From: Loktanella sp. PT4BL
GTDB taxonomy: Bacteria; Pseudomonadota; Alphaproteobacteria; Rhodobacterales; Rhodobacteraceae
Assembly: GCF_003201935.1 (NCBI RefSeq)
Contig: NZ_QJJL01000003.1
Span: forward strand, 186,001 to 250,000
Direction: 5' to 3'
DNA: 64,000 bases
The notes under the pieces were generated by a model that ran no database searches, was not told the DNA's origin, and saw only the letters and a program-made list of their open reading frames with translations. This document shows, piece after piece, positions 10,411 to 18,762 of this stretch (position 1 is its first letter; every line of letters begins with the position of its first letter). A program made the translations under genes and the position numbers.

Positions 10411-12809
10411 AAGCGGAAACATACGCAGGCTATTCCGGTGCGCATCTGGAAGTGATCGCCAAGGCCGAGGCCGCAGGCCGCGCTATTCCACCGCTCTGGC
10501 CGCTGTCATCTTCTGTCGCGGTGAACCCGTTTCTCGGCCAAACTGAGAACAGTTTACCGCAGGTCGCGGCGCTGTTGGACAGGGTCGCCGGAACAGCGGT
10601 GACTATGCCACGCGACTGGTACCGGACGAAAGTCGAAGACGGGACAATCAACGACGCCGATCTGACCGCAGCGCTGGCAAAGTTCCCGGAGGCAGCCAAG
10701 GATATTGCGGCACTCAAGGCTGCAGCAGGCCAGCCTGCACCGTCACCCCATGCGCTCCCGACTATTGCGGACCTTGCATTTGAGGTGTCAGGGATCGACT
10801 GGCCCGGCATCGTGAATGACCGTTTCGGAAGCTGGGCTGCAGGTTACTTTGATGCAGGTCAGGCGCTGTGGCAGAACAAGCCCGGACGGCGTGCCTTTGA
10901 TGCGTGGCGGGACTTTGCCAGCCGTGATCTGACGCCCGAAATTGCAGGTCTTGGTGGTTTTGGAGAGCTGGTTGCGAATACACCTGCACGGACGCGCACG
11001 GCACTTGTCGCAGCGGTTGATGTGCTTGGGTTGTCGGCCGAGGCAACGGAGACATATTTTCACCAGTTGCTGCTGGGGCTTGGCGGCTGGTCGCAGGTGG
11101 CGCGCTATCGGTTGTGGCAGGCAGAGCTTGCAGGCGGAACCGATCTAACGACGACCGATTTACTGACGATCCGTCTGATCTGGGAACAGGCGCTCTATCG
11201 GAAATACGCCAAAGAGATCGAAAAGAAGTGGGCGGAGATTGCGAAAGCGCACGCCACACCTGCGACGCCATCATCCGATCACCTGATTGATGCAACCTTG
11301 CAGGCGGCAGCAGAGTTTGCCGGACAGCGCGCGCTGTCCGAAACACTGGCCAGCACGTCTGTGCCAACGGCCGAAGGCCGGCCCGCGCTACAGGCCGCAT
11401 TCTGCATCGATGTGCGCTCCGAGGTCTTCCGGCGGGCGTTGGAAAGCGTTGATCCCGCAATTCAGACGCTGGGGTTTGCGGGTTTCTTTGGTCTGACCGC
11501 ATCGCACCAGAGCTTTGCCTCCGATGTAGCCGAACAGCGACTGCCTGTTTTGTTGAACCACGGTGTGACCAGCCATGCCAGCGCGGATGCAACGGCGGAT
11601 CAAACCGCACGGTTCAGCGCCCGCGCCAAACGTGCATGGGGGCGGTTCAAGCTGGCGGCGGTATCGTCCTTTGCATTTGTCGAGGCCTCCGGCCCGATCT
11701 ATGTCGGCAAATTGCTGCGGGACGCGCTGGGCATGGATGCGGCCAAAGGGCCTGACAGCCACATCCCCGTGCTGGACGAAAGCTTTGGTCTCGAAGACAG
11801 GATCGGGGCAGCCACAGCGATCCTTGGCGCAATGTCCCTGACAGGCAACTTTGCGCCGCTTGTCTTGCTCTTCGGGCATGGCGCGAATGTTGTGAACAAC
11901 CCGCATGCCAGCGCGCTGCATTGCGGTGCCTGTGGCGGGTATTCGGGTGAAGTGAACGCGCGGCTTTTGGCGGGCATCCTGAACGACAAGGACGTGCGGG
12001 CAGGGCTGGCCAAGAATGGAATCGTGATCCCCGCGGACACGCTTTTTGTCGGCGGGCTGCACGACACGACGACAGATGATGTCACGATCTATGACGGTGA
12101 TTTTGCGGGGCACGGGCACCAGAGCCACCTTGCAAAGGCCCGTGACTGGCTGGCCTCGGCGGGCAAGCTTGCGCGGACAGAACGTGCTTTGCGCCTGCCG
12201 CGTGCCGCCAATGGCGACGACGTGGCCAAGCGGAGCCGTGACTGGTCGGAAACACGGCCCGAATGGGCGCTGGCGGGGTGCAAGGCCTTCATCGCGGCAC
12301 CGCGGTCGCGGACCAAAGGCAAAGGGCTGGCGGGGCGCGCGTTCCTGCATGACTATGACTGGCAAAAGGACGAGGGCTTCGGTGTTCTTGAGTTGGTCCT
12401 GACCGCCCCCGTCGTCGTCGCAAGCTGGATCAGCCTGCAATATTACGGCTCCGTCGTGGCACCTGACGTCTTTGGGGCGGGCAACAAGCTATTGCACAAT
12501 GTCACCGGCGGCGTCGGTGTGGTTGAAGGCAACGGTGGCATCTTGCGCGGCGGCTTGCCTTGGCAGTCGGTGCATGACGGTGCGGGCTATGCCCACGATC
12601 CACTGCGGTTGTCTGTCTGCGTCGAAGCGCCTGCCGAGGCGATCACCGCGATTTTGGAGAAGCACCCCAATGTGCGCGCGCTTTTTGACAACAGCTGGCT
12701 GCATTTGTTCACGCTTGACCAGAACGGCGCCATGTCGCAGCACTATGACGGTGATCTCAAATGGGTGGCATTTGACGGGGTTGCAACCGAAGGCGCACTT
12801 GCGGCCTAG
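10407..12809 (+). CDS. dabA: DabA-like inorganic carbon transporter subunit (DUF2309/UPF0753)
   Basis: An 800-residue soluble partner of DabB. The family has a beta-carbonic-anhydrase-like zinc site; the ligands of the characterised Halothiobacillus protein are C351, D353, H524 and C539. Here the equivalents are visible with matching local spacing: Cys333 and Asp335 in FCIDVRSE, His491 in [12 protein letters not shown] and Cys506 in LHCGACGG. DabAB is understood to capture CO2 and release bicarbonate in the cytoplasm. The start at 10407 has AGGAG upstream and overlaps the dabB stop. No RuBisCO or carboxysome genes are in the window, so the bicarbonate probably feeds anaplerotic or biosynthetic carboxylases. 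The gene abuts the convergent hydroxyacid dehydrogenase with no gap. Confidence 0.92.
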   Translation: MKAETYAGYSGAHLEVIAKAEAAGRAIPPLWPLSSSVAVNPFLGQTENSLPQVAALLDRVAGTAVTMPRDWYRTKVEDGTINDADLTAALAKFPEAAKDIAALKAAAGQPAPSPHALPTIADLAFEVSGIDWPGIVNDRFGSWAAGYFDAGQALWQNKPGRRAFDAWRDFASRDLTPEIAGLGGFGELVANTPARTRTALVAAVDVLGLSAEATETYFHQLLLGLGGWSQVARYRLWQAELAGGTDLTTTDLLTIRLIWEQALYRKYAKEIEKKWAEIAKAHATPATPSSDHLIDATLQAAAEFAGQRALSETLASTSVPTAEGRPALQAAFCIDVRSEVFRRALESVDPAIQTLGFAGFFGLTASHQSFASDVAEQRLPVLLNHGVTSHASADATADQTARFSARAKRAWGRFKLAAVSSFAFVEASGPIYVGKLLRDALGMDAAKGPDSHIPVLDESFGLEDRIGAATAILGAMSLTGNFAPLVLLFGHGANVVNNPHASALHCGACGGYSGEVNARLLAGILNDKDVRAGLAKNGIVIPADTLFVGGLHDTTTDDVTIYDGDFAGHGHQSHLAKARDWLASAGKLARTERALRLPRAANGDDVAKRSRDWSETRPEWALAGCKAFIAAPRSRTKGKGLAGRAFLHDYDWQKDEGFGVLELVLTAPVVVASWISLQYYGSVVAPDVFGAGNKLLHNVTGGVGVVEGNGGILRGGLPWQSVHDGAGYAHDPLRLSVCVEAPAEAITAILEKHPNVRALFDNSWLHLFTLDQNGAMSQHYDGDLKWVAFDGVATEGALAA

Positions 12810-13916
12810 TCAGCCTTCGGCGGCGGTCTCTGCGATCAGGGACCGCTTGCCGATCTGTGCAAGTGTGATGCTGGTTTCGTTTTTCAGAACGTTCCAGAGT
12901 TCACGCAAGCCGTCCTCCCCACCTGCGGCAATAGCAAATTGCAGGACGCGTCCGAAGAAGGTGAAGTTTGCACCTTGGGCGTAGGCTTTGACCACGTCTT
13001 CGCCGCTGCGCAGGCCGGTGTCGTAAAACAGCGGGTAATCGGGGCCGAGTGCGTCGCGGATTTTTGCTAGTTCGAGGATCGGTGGTGGCGCGCTGTCGAG
13101 CTGGCGTGAGCCGTGACTGGACACTTGGATCGCATCGACGCCCGCCGCTTTGAGCGCCATCGCATCCTCTGCATCCAACACACCTTTCACCACCAGCTTG
13201 CCCGGCCACATGTCCCGCAAACGGGTCAGCGTGTCCCAATCGGCGCGGGCGCGGCTTTCAGTGCGGTCGAAGTCGTAGCCATCCATCAAGAAGTTGGCCA
13301 TCTGCGGCTTGCCTGCGACAAGCGAGGTCAGCGACCAGCGCGGGTGCAGGGCAAAGTCGATGAACTGTTTTGGCCCTATCTTGAATGGCATGGTAAAGCC
13401 ATGGCGCAGCTCGCGCGGGCGGCGGCCCACCTCGGCCACGTCGACCGTGAGCACGATGGTCTCATAGCCCGCAGCCTTGGCCCGTTCGACCAGTTTGAAG
13501 GTGCCTGTGCCGTCGCCGCTAAAGTAAAGCTGGAACCATGCGTTGCCTTCAGCGGCCTCAATCAGGGGCTCCATCGCGGTCGAGGCCACGGTCGACACCC
13601 CCAAAGGCACGTTTTCGCGGGCGGCCAATCGCGCCAGCATCATGTCGGCACCGGGGCCAGACAGATTGCACATGCCCATCGGGCTGATACCGAAGGGGGC
13701 TTTGGTCGGTTTGTCCCACAAAGGCACTGATAGCGAACGGTCACTTACATCGCGCAGGATGCGCGGGCGCAGTTCCAGATTGTCAAAGGCCGCACGGTTG
13801 CGCGCGGCCCCTGTCTCGGTGCCCGCGGCACCGTCGATATAGTCAAAAACCATCCAGGGAAGCCGCTTGCGCGCACGGCGGCGGGCGTCTTCGCTGGAAT
13901 GGATCTTTGGTGCCAT
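12810..13916 (-). CDS. FMN-dependent 2-hydroxyacid dehydrogenase, candidate sulfolactate dehydrogenase
   Basis: A 368-residue member of the lactate dehydrogenase/glycolate oxidase FMN family. Conserved catalytic positions are visible: Tyr26 in FDYIDGAAG, Tyr131 in FQLYF, Asp159, Lys244 in VVKGVLDAEDA, and the base His268 with Arg271 in SSHGSRQLDSAP. Family members oxidise L-2-hydroxyacids to 2-oxoacids. It is the last gene of the sulfonate operon, directly abutting comE, so I infer oxidation of sulfolactate to sulfopyruvate, an SlcD-like role. L-lactate or glycolate would be the default alternatives without that context. Confidence 0.8.
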   Translation of the reverse strand: MAPKIHSSEDARRRARKRLPWMVFDYIDGAAGTETGAARNRAAFDNLELRPRILRDVSDRSLSVPLWDKPTKAPFGISPMGMCNLSGPGADMMLARLAARENVPLGVSTVASTAMEPLIEAAEGNAWFQLYFSGDGTGTFKLVERAKAAGYETIVLTVDVAEVGRRPRELRHGFTMPFKIGPKQFIDFALHPRWSLTSLVAGKPQMANFLMDGYDFDRTESRARADWDTLTRLRDMWPGKLVVKGVLDAEDAMALKAAGVDAIQVSSHGSRQLDSAPPPILELAKIRDALGPDYPLFYDTGLRSGEDVVKAYAQGANFTFFGRVLQFAIAAGGEDGLRELWNVLKNETSITLAQIGKRSLIAETAAEG

Positions 13917-14471
13917 TTAGCTGGCCACAGCCTTCATGAAGCGGTCACGGATCACGACGGGGTCCATGGTGATGACAGGCAGCTTGATGTTGCCGCTGTC
14001 ACATTTGCTGACGATGATGGTCATCTTCTTGCTGTCGATGGCCGCCTGCAATGTCTTGCCGGTGTCCACGTCCTGACACACGACCACGTTCTCACAGCCA
14101 CAGGCTTTGGCAACATTCTCAAGCTTGGTCTTCTTACCCGCATAGGTCGGCTGGTCGCCGGTGGAGCCGTAAGAGCCATTGTCGATGATCAACAGAATGA
14201 AGTTGTCGGCCACGTTGTTGGCGATTGTAGGCAATGTCCCGAGGTTGGTCAGAACAGAGCCGTCACCGTCGATCGCGATCACGGTCTTGTCTTGCGCCAG
14301 GGCCAGGCCCAGACCGATAGAAGAAGACAGGCCCATGGTGCCAAGCATGTAGAAATTCTTGGCGTTGTCGTCGATCATATGCAGCTCTTGGCTGGGCAGA
14401 CCGATGTTACAGACAACCAGCTGGTCGTGAAGGATGGGCGCGATATCGCGCAGGATTTCTGAACGGATCAT
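13917..14471 (-). CDS. comE: Sulfopyruvate decarboxylase beta subunit (ComE-like, ThDP-binding)
   Basis: A 184-residue protein carrying the C-terminal thiamine-diphosphate-binding domain. The motif GDGSVLTNLGTLPTIANN ending IIDNGSYG is the GDG-to-N ThDP/Mg signature. A two-subunit layout, with the pyrimidine and pyrophosphate domains on separate short proteins, is typical of sulfopyruvate decarboxylase ComDE, which turns 3-sulfopyruvate into sulfoacetaldehyde and CO2; phosphonopyruvate decarboxylase is the close alternative. The ATG at 14471 overlaps the comD stop by ATGA. Neighbouring hpsN and the FMN dehydrogenase favour sulfopyruvate. Confidence 0.85.
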   Translation of the reverse strand: MIRSEILRDIAPILHDQLVVCNIGLPSQELHMIDDNAKNFYMLGTMGLSSSIGLGLALAQDKTVIAIDGDGSVLTNLGTLPTIANNVADNFILLIIDNGSYGSTGDQPTYAGKKTKLENVAKACGCENVVVCQDVDTGKTLQAAIDSKKMTIIVSKCDSGNIKLPVITMDPVVIRDRFMKAVAS

Positions 14472-14974
14472 TGGTCGCCGTAGCCTCCCCAGAAGGACGC
14501 ATCCGTGAGGATCGCCACAGGTTTGTTGCACATGAAGGTGTATTTCAGGATCGCGTCGAGTTCGTCTGCGTCGCTTTCCTTGTGGAAGTGGTATGTCGGG
14601 ATGTTCATCTGGTTCAGCAGTGCCTTGGTGTGCACAGCCATTTCCACCTGACAGGCCACCGGTTCACGCAGCTCGCCGCGATAGCTGATCAGCATCGGCA
14701 AAGGCATGCGGTAATACTGGATCAGGGTCGCCAGCGTGTTGATGGTCACACCGATCGCTGTGTTCTGCATGATGATTGCAGGGCGCTTGCCGCCCATGAA
14801 GGCACCAGCGCACAGGCCCATGCCTTCGTCCTCTTTGTTGGACGGAATGTGGAAAATTTCCGGGCGTGCTTCGACTTCGTCGATCACACCGGCCAACTGC
14901 TTGCACGGCACAGTGGTGATGAAGGATACATCGTTGGCGACAAAGTCATCCACGATCTTCTTGCTGATACTCAA
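14468..14974 (-). CDS. comD: Sulfopyruvate decarboxylase alpha subunit (ComD-like), TTG start
   Basis: A 168-residue ThDP-enzyme pyrimidine-binding domain (ISKKIVDDFVANDVSFITTVPCK near the start; NKEDEGMGLCAGAFMGGK carries the conserved Glu that activates ThDP; MQNTAIGVTINTL follows). It pairs with ComE. No ATG fits the domain start. A TTG at 14974 preceded by AGGAGA 9 nt upstream (14984-14989) gives a protein beginning MSISKK, which I take as the true start; a longer upstream reading adds 46 residues unlike the family. It is translationally coupled to comE. Confidence 0.83.
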   Translation of the reverse strand: MSISKKIVDDFVANDVSFITTVPCKQLAGVIDEVEARPEIFHIPSNKEDEGMGLCAGAFMGGKRPAIIMQNTAIGVTINTLATLIQYYRMPLPMLISYRGELREPVACQVEMAVHTKALLNQMNIPTYHFHKESDADELDAILKYTFMCNKPVAILTDASFWGGYGDQ

Positions 14975-15029
14975 GGTCTTACGTCTCCTGTTTGCGCCCC
15001 GATTAGGGGCGTTGGGTGATGGGGGTGGA

Positions 15030-15443
15030 TCATTTGGTGTCGCGTGCCACGTGAACTGCGCAGGGGGCATGTTGCACGACGCGCGCCGCGGTCGACCCGA
15101 GGAAATAGTCAATCAGTCCGGGTTTGTGAGACCCGAGCACAATACAGTCCGCTTTCATTTCGGTGGCAGTATCAATGATGGTGCGCCCGCTGTGGCCCTT
15201 GACGATCATGGATGACACGCCGGGCATCGCCGCGACACGTTCCTCAAGGCGCGCCTTGGCCCGATCAAAGGCGCTTTGGACCACACTGTCGTCGATATAG
15301 GCCCCGACCGAGCCTTCCGGCGCTTCATAGACGTGCAGCGCTGTGATCTTGCCGCCTTCCGACAACAGGCGGCGGGCGATTGCGACGCTGTTTTCGCCAA
15401 CGCCGTGATCAAGGGCCATTGGGACCAGAATGTTCTTGTACAT
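15030..15443 (-). CDS. Universal stress protein (UspA family)
   Basis: A single Usp domain of 137 residues: N-terminal YKNILVPMALD, an interior GHSGRTIIDTATEMKADCIVLGSH, and the ATP-binding-type signature GSTAARVVQHAPCAVHV. Usp proteins are small nucleotide-binding stress proteins. This one sits inside the sulfonate operon, 26 bp after the alcohol dehydrogenase gene and 55 bp before comD, on the same strand. The link to sulfonate metabolism is not obvious. The same type of domain occurs again at 61788-62243. Confidence 0.9.
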   Translation of the reverse strand: MYKNILVPMALDHGVGENSVAIARRLLSEGGKITALHVYEAPEGSVGAYIDDSVVQSAFDRAKARLEERVAAMPGVSSMIVKGHSGRTIIDTATEMKADCIVLGSHKPGLIDYFLGSTAARVVQHAPCAVHVARDTK

Positions 15444-15469
15444 GCCAAAACTCCTTCGGTTTTTCGGTC

Positions 15470-16450
15470 TCAGGGACGTAAAATGATCTTGGGTGCGGCA
15501 ACAACGCCAGCCCGGATATCCGCAAAGGCCTGCTGCCCGTCAGCGAGGGGGCGTTCTTCTGTCCAGTCGAGCGGGCCAAGGCGCCCGTCAAAGATGGCTG
15601 CAGCAGTCTGGCGGAAATCTTCGGCGGTATAGGTGTAGGTGCCGATGAAGGTGATTTCCTGCAAGGTCATGCGGCGGATATCAAGACCGCCCGTCGCTTC
15701 GCCGAGGCCGATATGCATGATCACGCCTCCGGGGCGTGTGATGGCCGTGGCATCCGCGCGCGTCGCGGCATAGCCTACCCCGTCGATCACGAGATCAGCC
15801 TGTTCTATCGTACCGGGTGCGACGGCTTCAAAGCCGTCGATCAGGTCAAGCGTTGCACGGCGCAGGGTGTTTGGTTCGATGACTTTGATATCGGTCGCCC
15901 CGAATGCCCGCAGACACAAAGCAGCGCCCACACCGATCGCGCCCCCGCCGACAACAACGCATTGTGCATCTGCTAGCGGCATGTCCAGCGCCGCAGCCCC
16001 CAGCCGGACCGCATGCCAGCCGCAAGCCAGTGGTTCGGCCAAAGCTGCCTTGGTGAGCGGCACGTCATCTGGCACCGTCACAAGGTTTCTATTGGCCATC
16101 ACGACATAGTCGCTGAATGCACCCTCGCGCGGGGGCATCGAAATAATCATGCGGTCCGGACAGAGGTTATCGCGGCCTGCCTTGCAGGCACGGCAGATGC
16201 CACAGGTTGCCAGCGGATTGATCGTCACGCGTGAGCCATCCAGCGCGCCGCCCATGACAACGCCCGCAGCTTCATGGCCAAGGATCAGCGGAGCTGGGCG
16301 GCGTTCATCATGGCCCAGAAAGGCGTGCATGTCGGACCCGCAAATGCCAGAGGCCTCGACCTTTATCAGGCTTTGGCCTGCACCGGGCGTGGGATCAGGC
16401 ATCACGCGGTAAACGAGCGTCTCCACAGCATCATAGACAAGCGCTTTCAT
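15470..16450 (-). CDS. Zinc-dependent alcohol dehydrogenase (MDR), candidate DHPS 2-dehydrogenase
   Basis: A 326-residue medium-chain dehydrogenase. The catalytic zinc ligands are Cys37 and the His59-Glu60 pair (GICGSDMH; LGHEAAG). The structural zinc cysteines are 83, 86, 89 and 97. The NAD site is CVVVGGGAIGVG. It overlaps the upstream SDR gene by ATGA and lies in the same operon as hpsN. In the known DHPS cluster of Cupriavidus, dehydrogenases HpsO and HpsP interconvert the DHPS enantiomers so that HpsN can act. This gene and the SDR are the positional equivalents, but which is O or P cannot be decided here. Confidence 0.8.
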   Translation of the reverse strand: MKALVYDAVETLVYRVMPDPTPGAGQSLIKVEASGICGSDMHAFLGHDERRPAPLILGHEAAGVVMGGALDGSRVTINPLATCGICRACKAGRDNLCPDRMIISMPPREGAFSDYVVMANRNLVTVPDDVPLTKAALAEPLACGWHAVRLGAAALDMPLADAQCVVVGGGAIGVGAALCLRAFGATDIKVIEPNTLRRATLDLIDGFEAVAPGTIEQADLVIDGVGYAATRADATAITRPGGVIMHIGLGEATGGLDIRRMTLQEITFIGTYTYTAEDFRQTAAAIFDGRLGPLDWTEERPLADGQQAFADIRAGVVAAPKIILRP

Positions 16451-17208
16451 TTCGCTGTGAAACCTCCGTCAACCATCAGGACCTGCCCCGTCACATAGGA
16501 CGACGCGTTCGAGCAAAGAAAAAGAAGTGGGCCGTCGATGTCCGACAGGGCGCCGTTGCGGCCCACACATGTCTGCGCCGCGTTGCGGGCGGCGCGTTCG
16601 GGGTCGGCAAAGACGGGGCCGGTTAACTCGGTTGGAAAGAAACCCGGCCCGATGGCGTTGGCGGTGATCCCGTCTTTGGACCAGGCCTCGGCCATCGCGC
16701 GGGTCAACTGGCCAATGCCTGCCTTCGACGCGCCATAGGCAATCCCGCCCGGAAAGGCGCGTGTTGTCTGGAGAGAGGCGAAATTCACGATCCGGCCCCA
16801 GCCTTTGGCCTTCATCGCAGGGACGAGGGCCTGAGAAAGAAAGAAGGGTGCGGCCAGATTGAGGTTCATCGTCACGTCCCAGCCCGCGTCCGTCACATCA
16901 TCCGCAGCCTCGCGGGTGTTGATGCCTGCAGCATGGACAACGATGTCAGGCGCGCCAAAGGGTGCAGCGACCTGCGCTGCGATATCGGCAATCTGGTCCC
17001 GTTTTGACAGATCGGCGGCTACGACTGCGGCATTTGCCCCCGTCTCAGCCGCCCAGCCGTTCAGCGCATCCGCGCGGCGGGCCACGCCGACAACCTTTGC
17101 ACCGGCCGCAGCCAGTGCAATCGCGGCGCGTTGGCCAAGACCCGCGCTTGCGCCGGTGACGCAAGCAACGCGACCGGTCAGGTCAAAGAGATCACGGGGA
17201 TCACTCAT
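16447..17208 (-). CDS. Short-chain dehydrogenase/reductase, candidate DHPS 2-dehydrogenase
   Basis: A 253-residue classical SDR. It has the cofactor motif TGASAGLG (residues 18-25), NAG-like VHAAG, and the catalytic triad Ser145, Tyr158 and Lys162 (YGASK). The C-terminal VTGQVLMVDGGFTAK is characteristic of FabG-like members. It overlaps hpsN by 8 bp and the alcohol dehydrogenase by 4 bp, so it belongs to the sulfonate operon. A role in DHPS enantiomer inversion is inferred from neighbours only. Confidence 0.82.
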   Translation of the reverse strand: MSDPRDLFDLTGRVACVTGASAGLGQRAAIALAAAGAKVVGVARRADALNGWAAETGANAAVVAADLSKRDQIADIAAQVAAPFGAPDIVVHAAGINTREAADDVTDAGWDVTMNLNLAAPFFLSQALVPAMKAKGWGRIVNFASLQTTRAFPGGIAYGASKAGIGQLTRAMAEAWSKDGITANAIGPGFFPTELTGPVFADPERAARNAAQTCVGRNGALSDIDGPLLFLCSNASSYVTGQVLMVDGGFTAK

Positions 17209-18508
17209 CTGGCGTCAGGTCAAAGTTTTCGCCGGGGAAGTATTTGGCCAGACGTACGTCCGCTGCACGGGCGTGGCCTTCCATCCCTTCAAGGCGGGAA
17301 ATCCGTGCTGTCGCTTCGGCCACGCGCTTGGACCCTTCGCGTGTGGCCTTCTGCCATGTCACGATCTTCATGTATTTATGGACCGACAGACCACCGGTAT
17401 AGGACGCAGCGCCCGACGTCGGTAGAACGTGGTTCGTGCCAGAGGCTTTGTCGCCATAGGACACGGTCGTTTCTTCGCCAAGGAAAAGCGAGCCATAGCA
17501 GGAAAGACGATCCAGCCACCAATCCAGATCTTCGGCCTGCACGGTCAGGTGCTCGGGCGCGTAATCATCGGAACAGGCGGCCATTTCTTCGCGGTCTGCA
17601 CAAAGGATCACTTCGGCATAGTCGCGCCATGCTGCTGCGGCGTTGTCACGGTTCACTTCCGGCAGATCGGCGATCAGATCAGGGACGCGGTTCATCACGT
17701 CTTCGGCCAGCGCGCGGTCATCTGTGACCAGCCAAACAGGCGAGTTGTAGCCATGCTCGGCCTGGCTCACGAGGTCGGTTGCAACGATACGCGGATCGGC
17801 GGTCTTGTCGGCGAGGATCAGGCTATCGGTCGGGCCTGCGATCATGTCGATTCCGACACGGCCGAAAAGAATGCGCTTGGCTTCAGCGACGAACTGGTTG
17901 CCGGGGCCGACAAGGATGTTTGCCTTGGGTAGGCCAAAGAGGCCAAAGGTCATGGCGGCAACGCCCTGCACACCGCCCATGGCCATGATTTTATCAGCAC
18001 CGCAAATGTGGGCCGCATAGATGATGGCAGGGGCGACGCCCACGCCGGGCCGCGGGGGCGAGGCAACGGCGATATGGTTGCAACCGGCAACTTTGGCCGT
18101 TGTCACAGTCATGATCGCAGAGGCGATGTGGCTGTAGCGTCCGCCGGGCACATAGCAACCTGCCGCATCAACCGGGATTGCCTTTTGACCAGCGATCAGG
18201 CCCGGAACGATCTCGTATTCGATGTTGCTGACGGTGGCTTTCTGCGCTTCCGCAAAGCGTTTGACGTTGTCATGGGCGAACTGGATGTCTTCTTTCAGCT
18301 TCTCGGGTACCAGTGCGGTCGCTGCCGCGATCTCTTCTGCGGTGATCATGACGTTGCCGTCATATTTGTCGAATTTTGCCGCGTATTCCATCGCCTTGGC
18401 GTCGCCACCTGTCTCGATGTCGGACAGGATGCCCTGAACAATGTCGTGGACATCAGACGCGCCGGACTGCGCGGTCAGCGTCGCTTTTTTGAGATATTCG
18501 CGTGCCAT
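17201..18508 (-). CDS. hpsN: Sulfopropanediol 3-dehydrogenase HpsN (histidinol-dehydrogenase family)
   Basis: A 435-residue protein of the HisD superfamily. HpsN oxidises (R)-2,3-dihydroxypropane-1-sulfonate to (R)-sulfolactate in two NAD-dependent steps. HisD-type catalytic and zinc positions are retained: Gln249 and His252 (SQAEHGYNSP), the Glu319-His320 pair (APEHLT), Asp353 (GDKASGTNHVLPT) and His412 (EGMEGHAR). A biosynthetic HisD would normally sit with his genes. Here the neighbours are ComDE and dehydrogenases, and from memory of the family the sequence is close to the Roseobacter HpsN type. It is the first gene of the operon and divergent from a LacI regulator. The (R)-DHPS assignment is inferred. 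Confidence 0.85.
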   Translation of the reverse strand: MAREYLKKATLTAQSGASDVHDIVQGILSDIETGGDAKAMEYAAKFDKYDGNVMITAEEIAAATALVPEKLKEDIQFAHDNVKRFAEAQKATVSNIEYEIVPGLIAGQKAIPVDAAGCYVPGGRYSHIASAIMTVTTAKVAGCNHIAVASPPRPGVGVAPAIIYAAHICGADKIMAMGGVQGVAAMTFGLFGLPKANILVGPGNQFVAEAKRILFGRVGIDMIAGPTDSLILADKTADPRIVATDLVSQAEHGYNSPVWLVTDDRALAEDVMNRVPDLIADLPEVNRDNAAAAWRDYAEVILCADREEMAACSDDYAPEHLTVQAEDLDWWLDRLSCYGSLFLGEETTVSYGDKASGTNHVLPTSGAASYTGGLSVHKYMKIVTWQKATREGSKRVAEATARISRLEGMEGHARAADVRLAKYFPGENFDLTPDE

Positions 18509-18652
18509 GTTTCGTTACCTTATTTCATGCTGTCAGAAAGCATCGTGGTCTTGATCGAAGGGAGATGTGTTGTGATCTGTCGCGGACACCGGTCGGTCGC
18601 TGCAGTCTTCAAAGCCGTACCCTCCCAAGACGGCTACTTGATTCTGGGTTAG

Positions 18653-18666
18653 TGTAAGCGCTTACA
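18653..18666. promoter_or_regulatory. Operator 1, TGTAAGCGCTTACA (LacI-type)
   Basis: A perfect 14-bp palindrome with the central CG typical of LacI/GalR-family operators. It lies in the divergent hpsN-lacI region, 97 bp upstream of the regulator start and about 145 bp upstream of hpsN. Confidence 0.75.
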
Positions 18667-18675
18667 TCACCTTAA

Positions 18676-18689
18676 TGCAAGCCCTTACA
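18676..18689. promoter_or_regulatory. Operator 2, TGCAAGCCCTTACA (LacI-type, imperfect)
   Basis: A second copy of the operator with two changes relative to the perfect site, centred 23 bp (about two helical turns) from it. Two closely spaced sites fit cooperative binding of a LacI-type dimer or tetramer. Confidence 0.6.
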
Positions 18690-18762
18690 TTTTTCGCAAA
18701 AGTCCCCTATGTCGGCGCCGGGTTTGACGCTATGTTGAACGCCAGACCCAACCGGAGCGCGC

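Noticed and set aside
17201..18508. Calling this gene biosynthetic histidinol dehydrogenase hisD
   Set aside because: The fold and catalytic residues fit, but the operon with ComDE and dehydrogenases fits HpsN better, and no other his gene is nearby.
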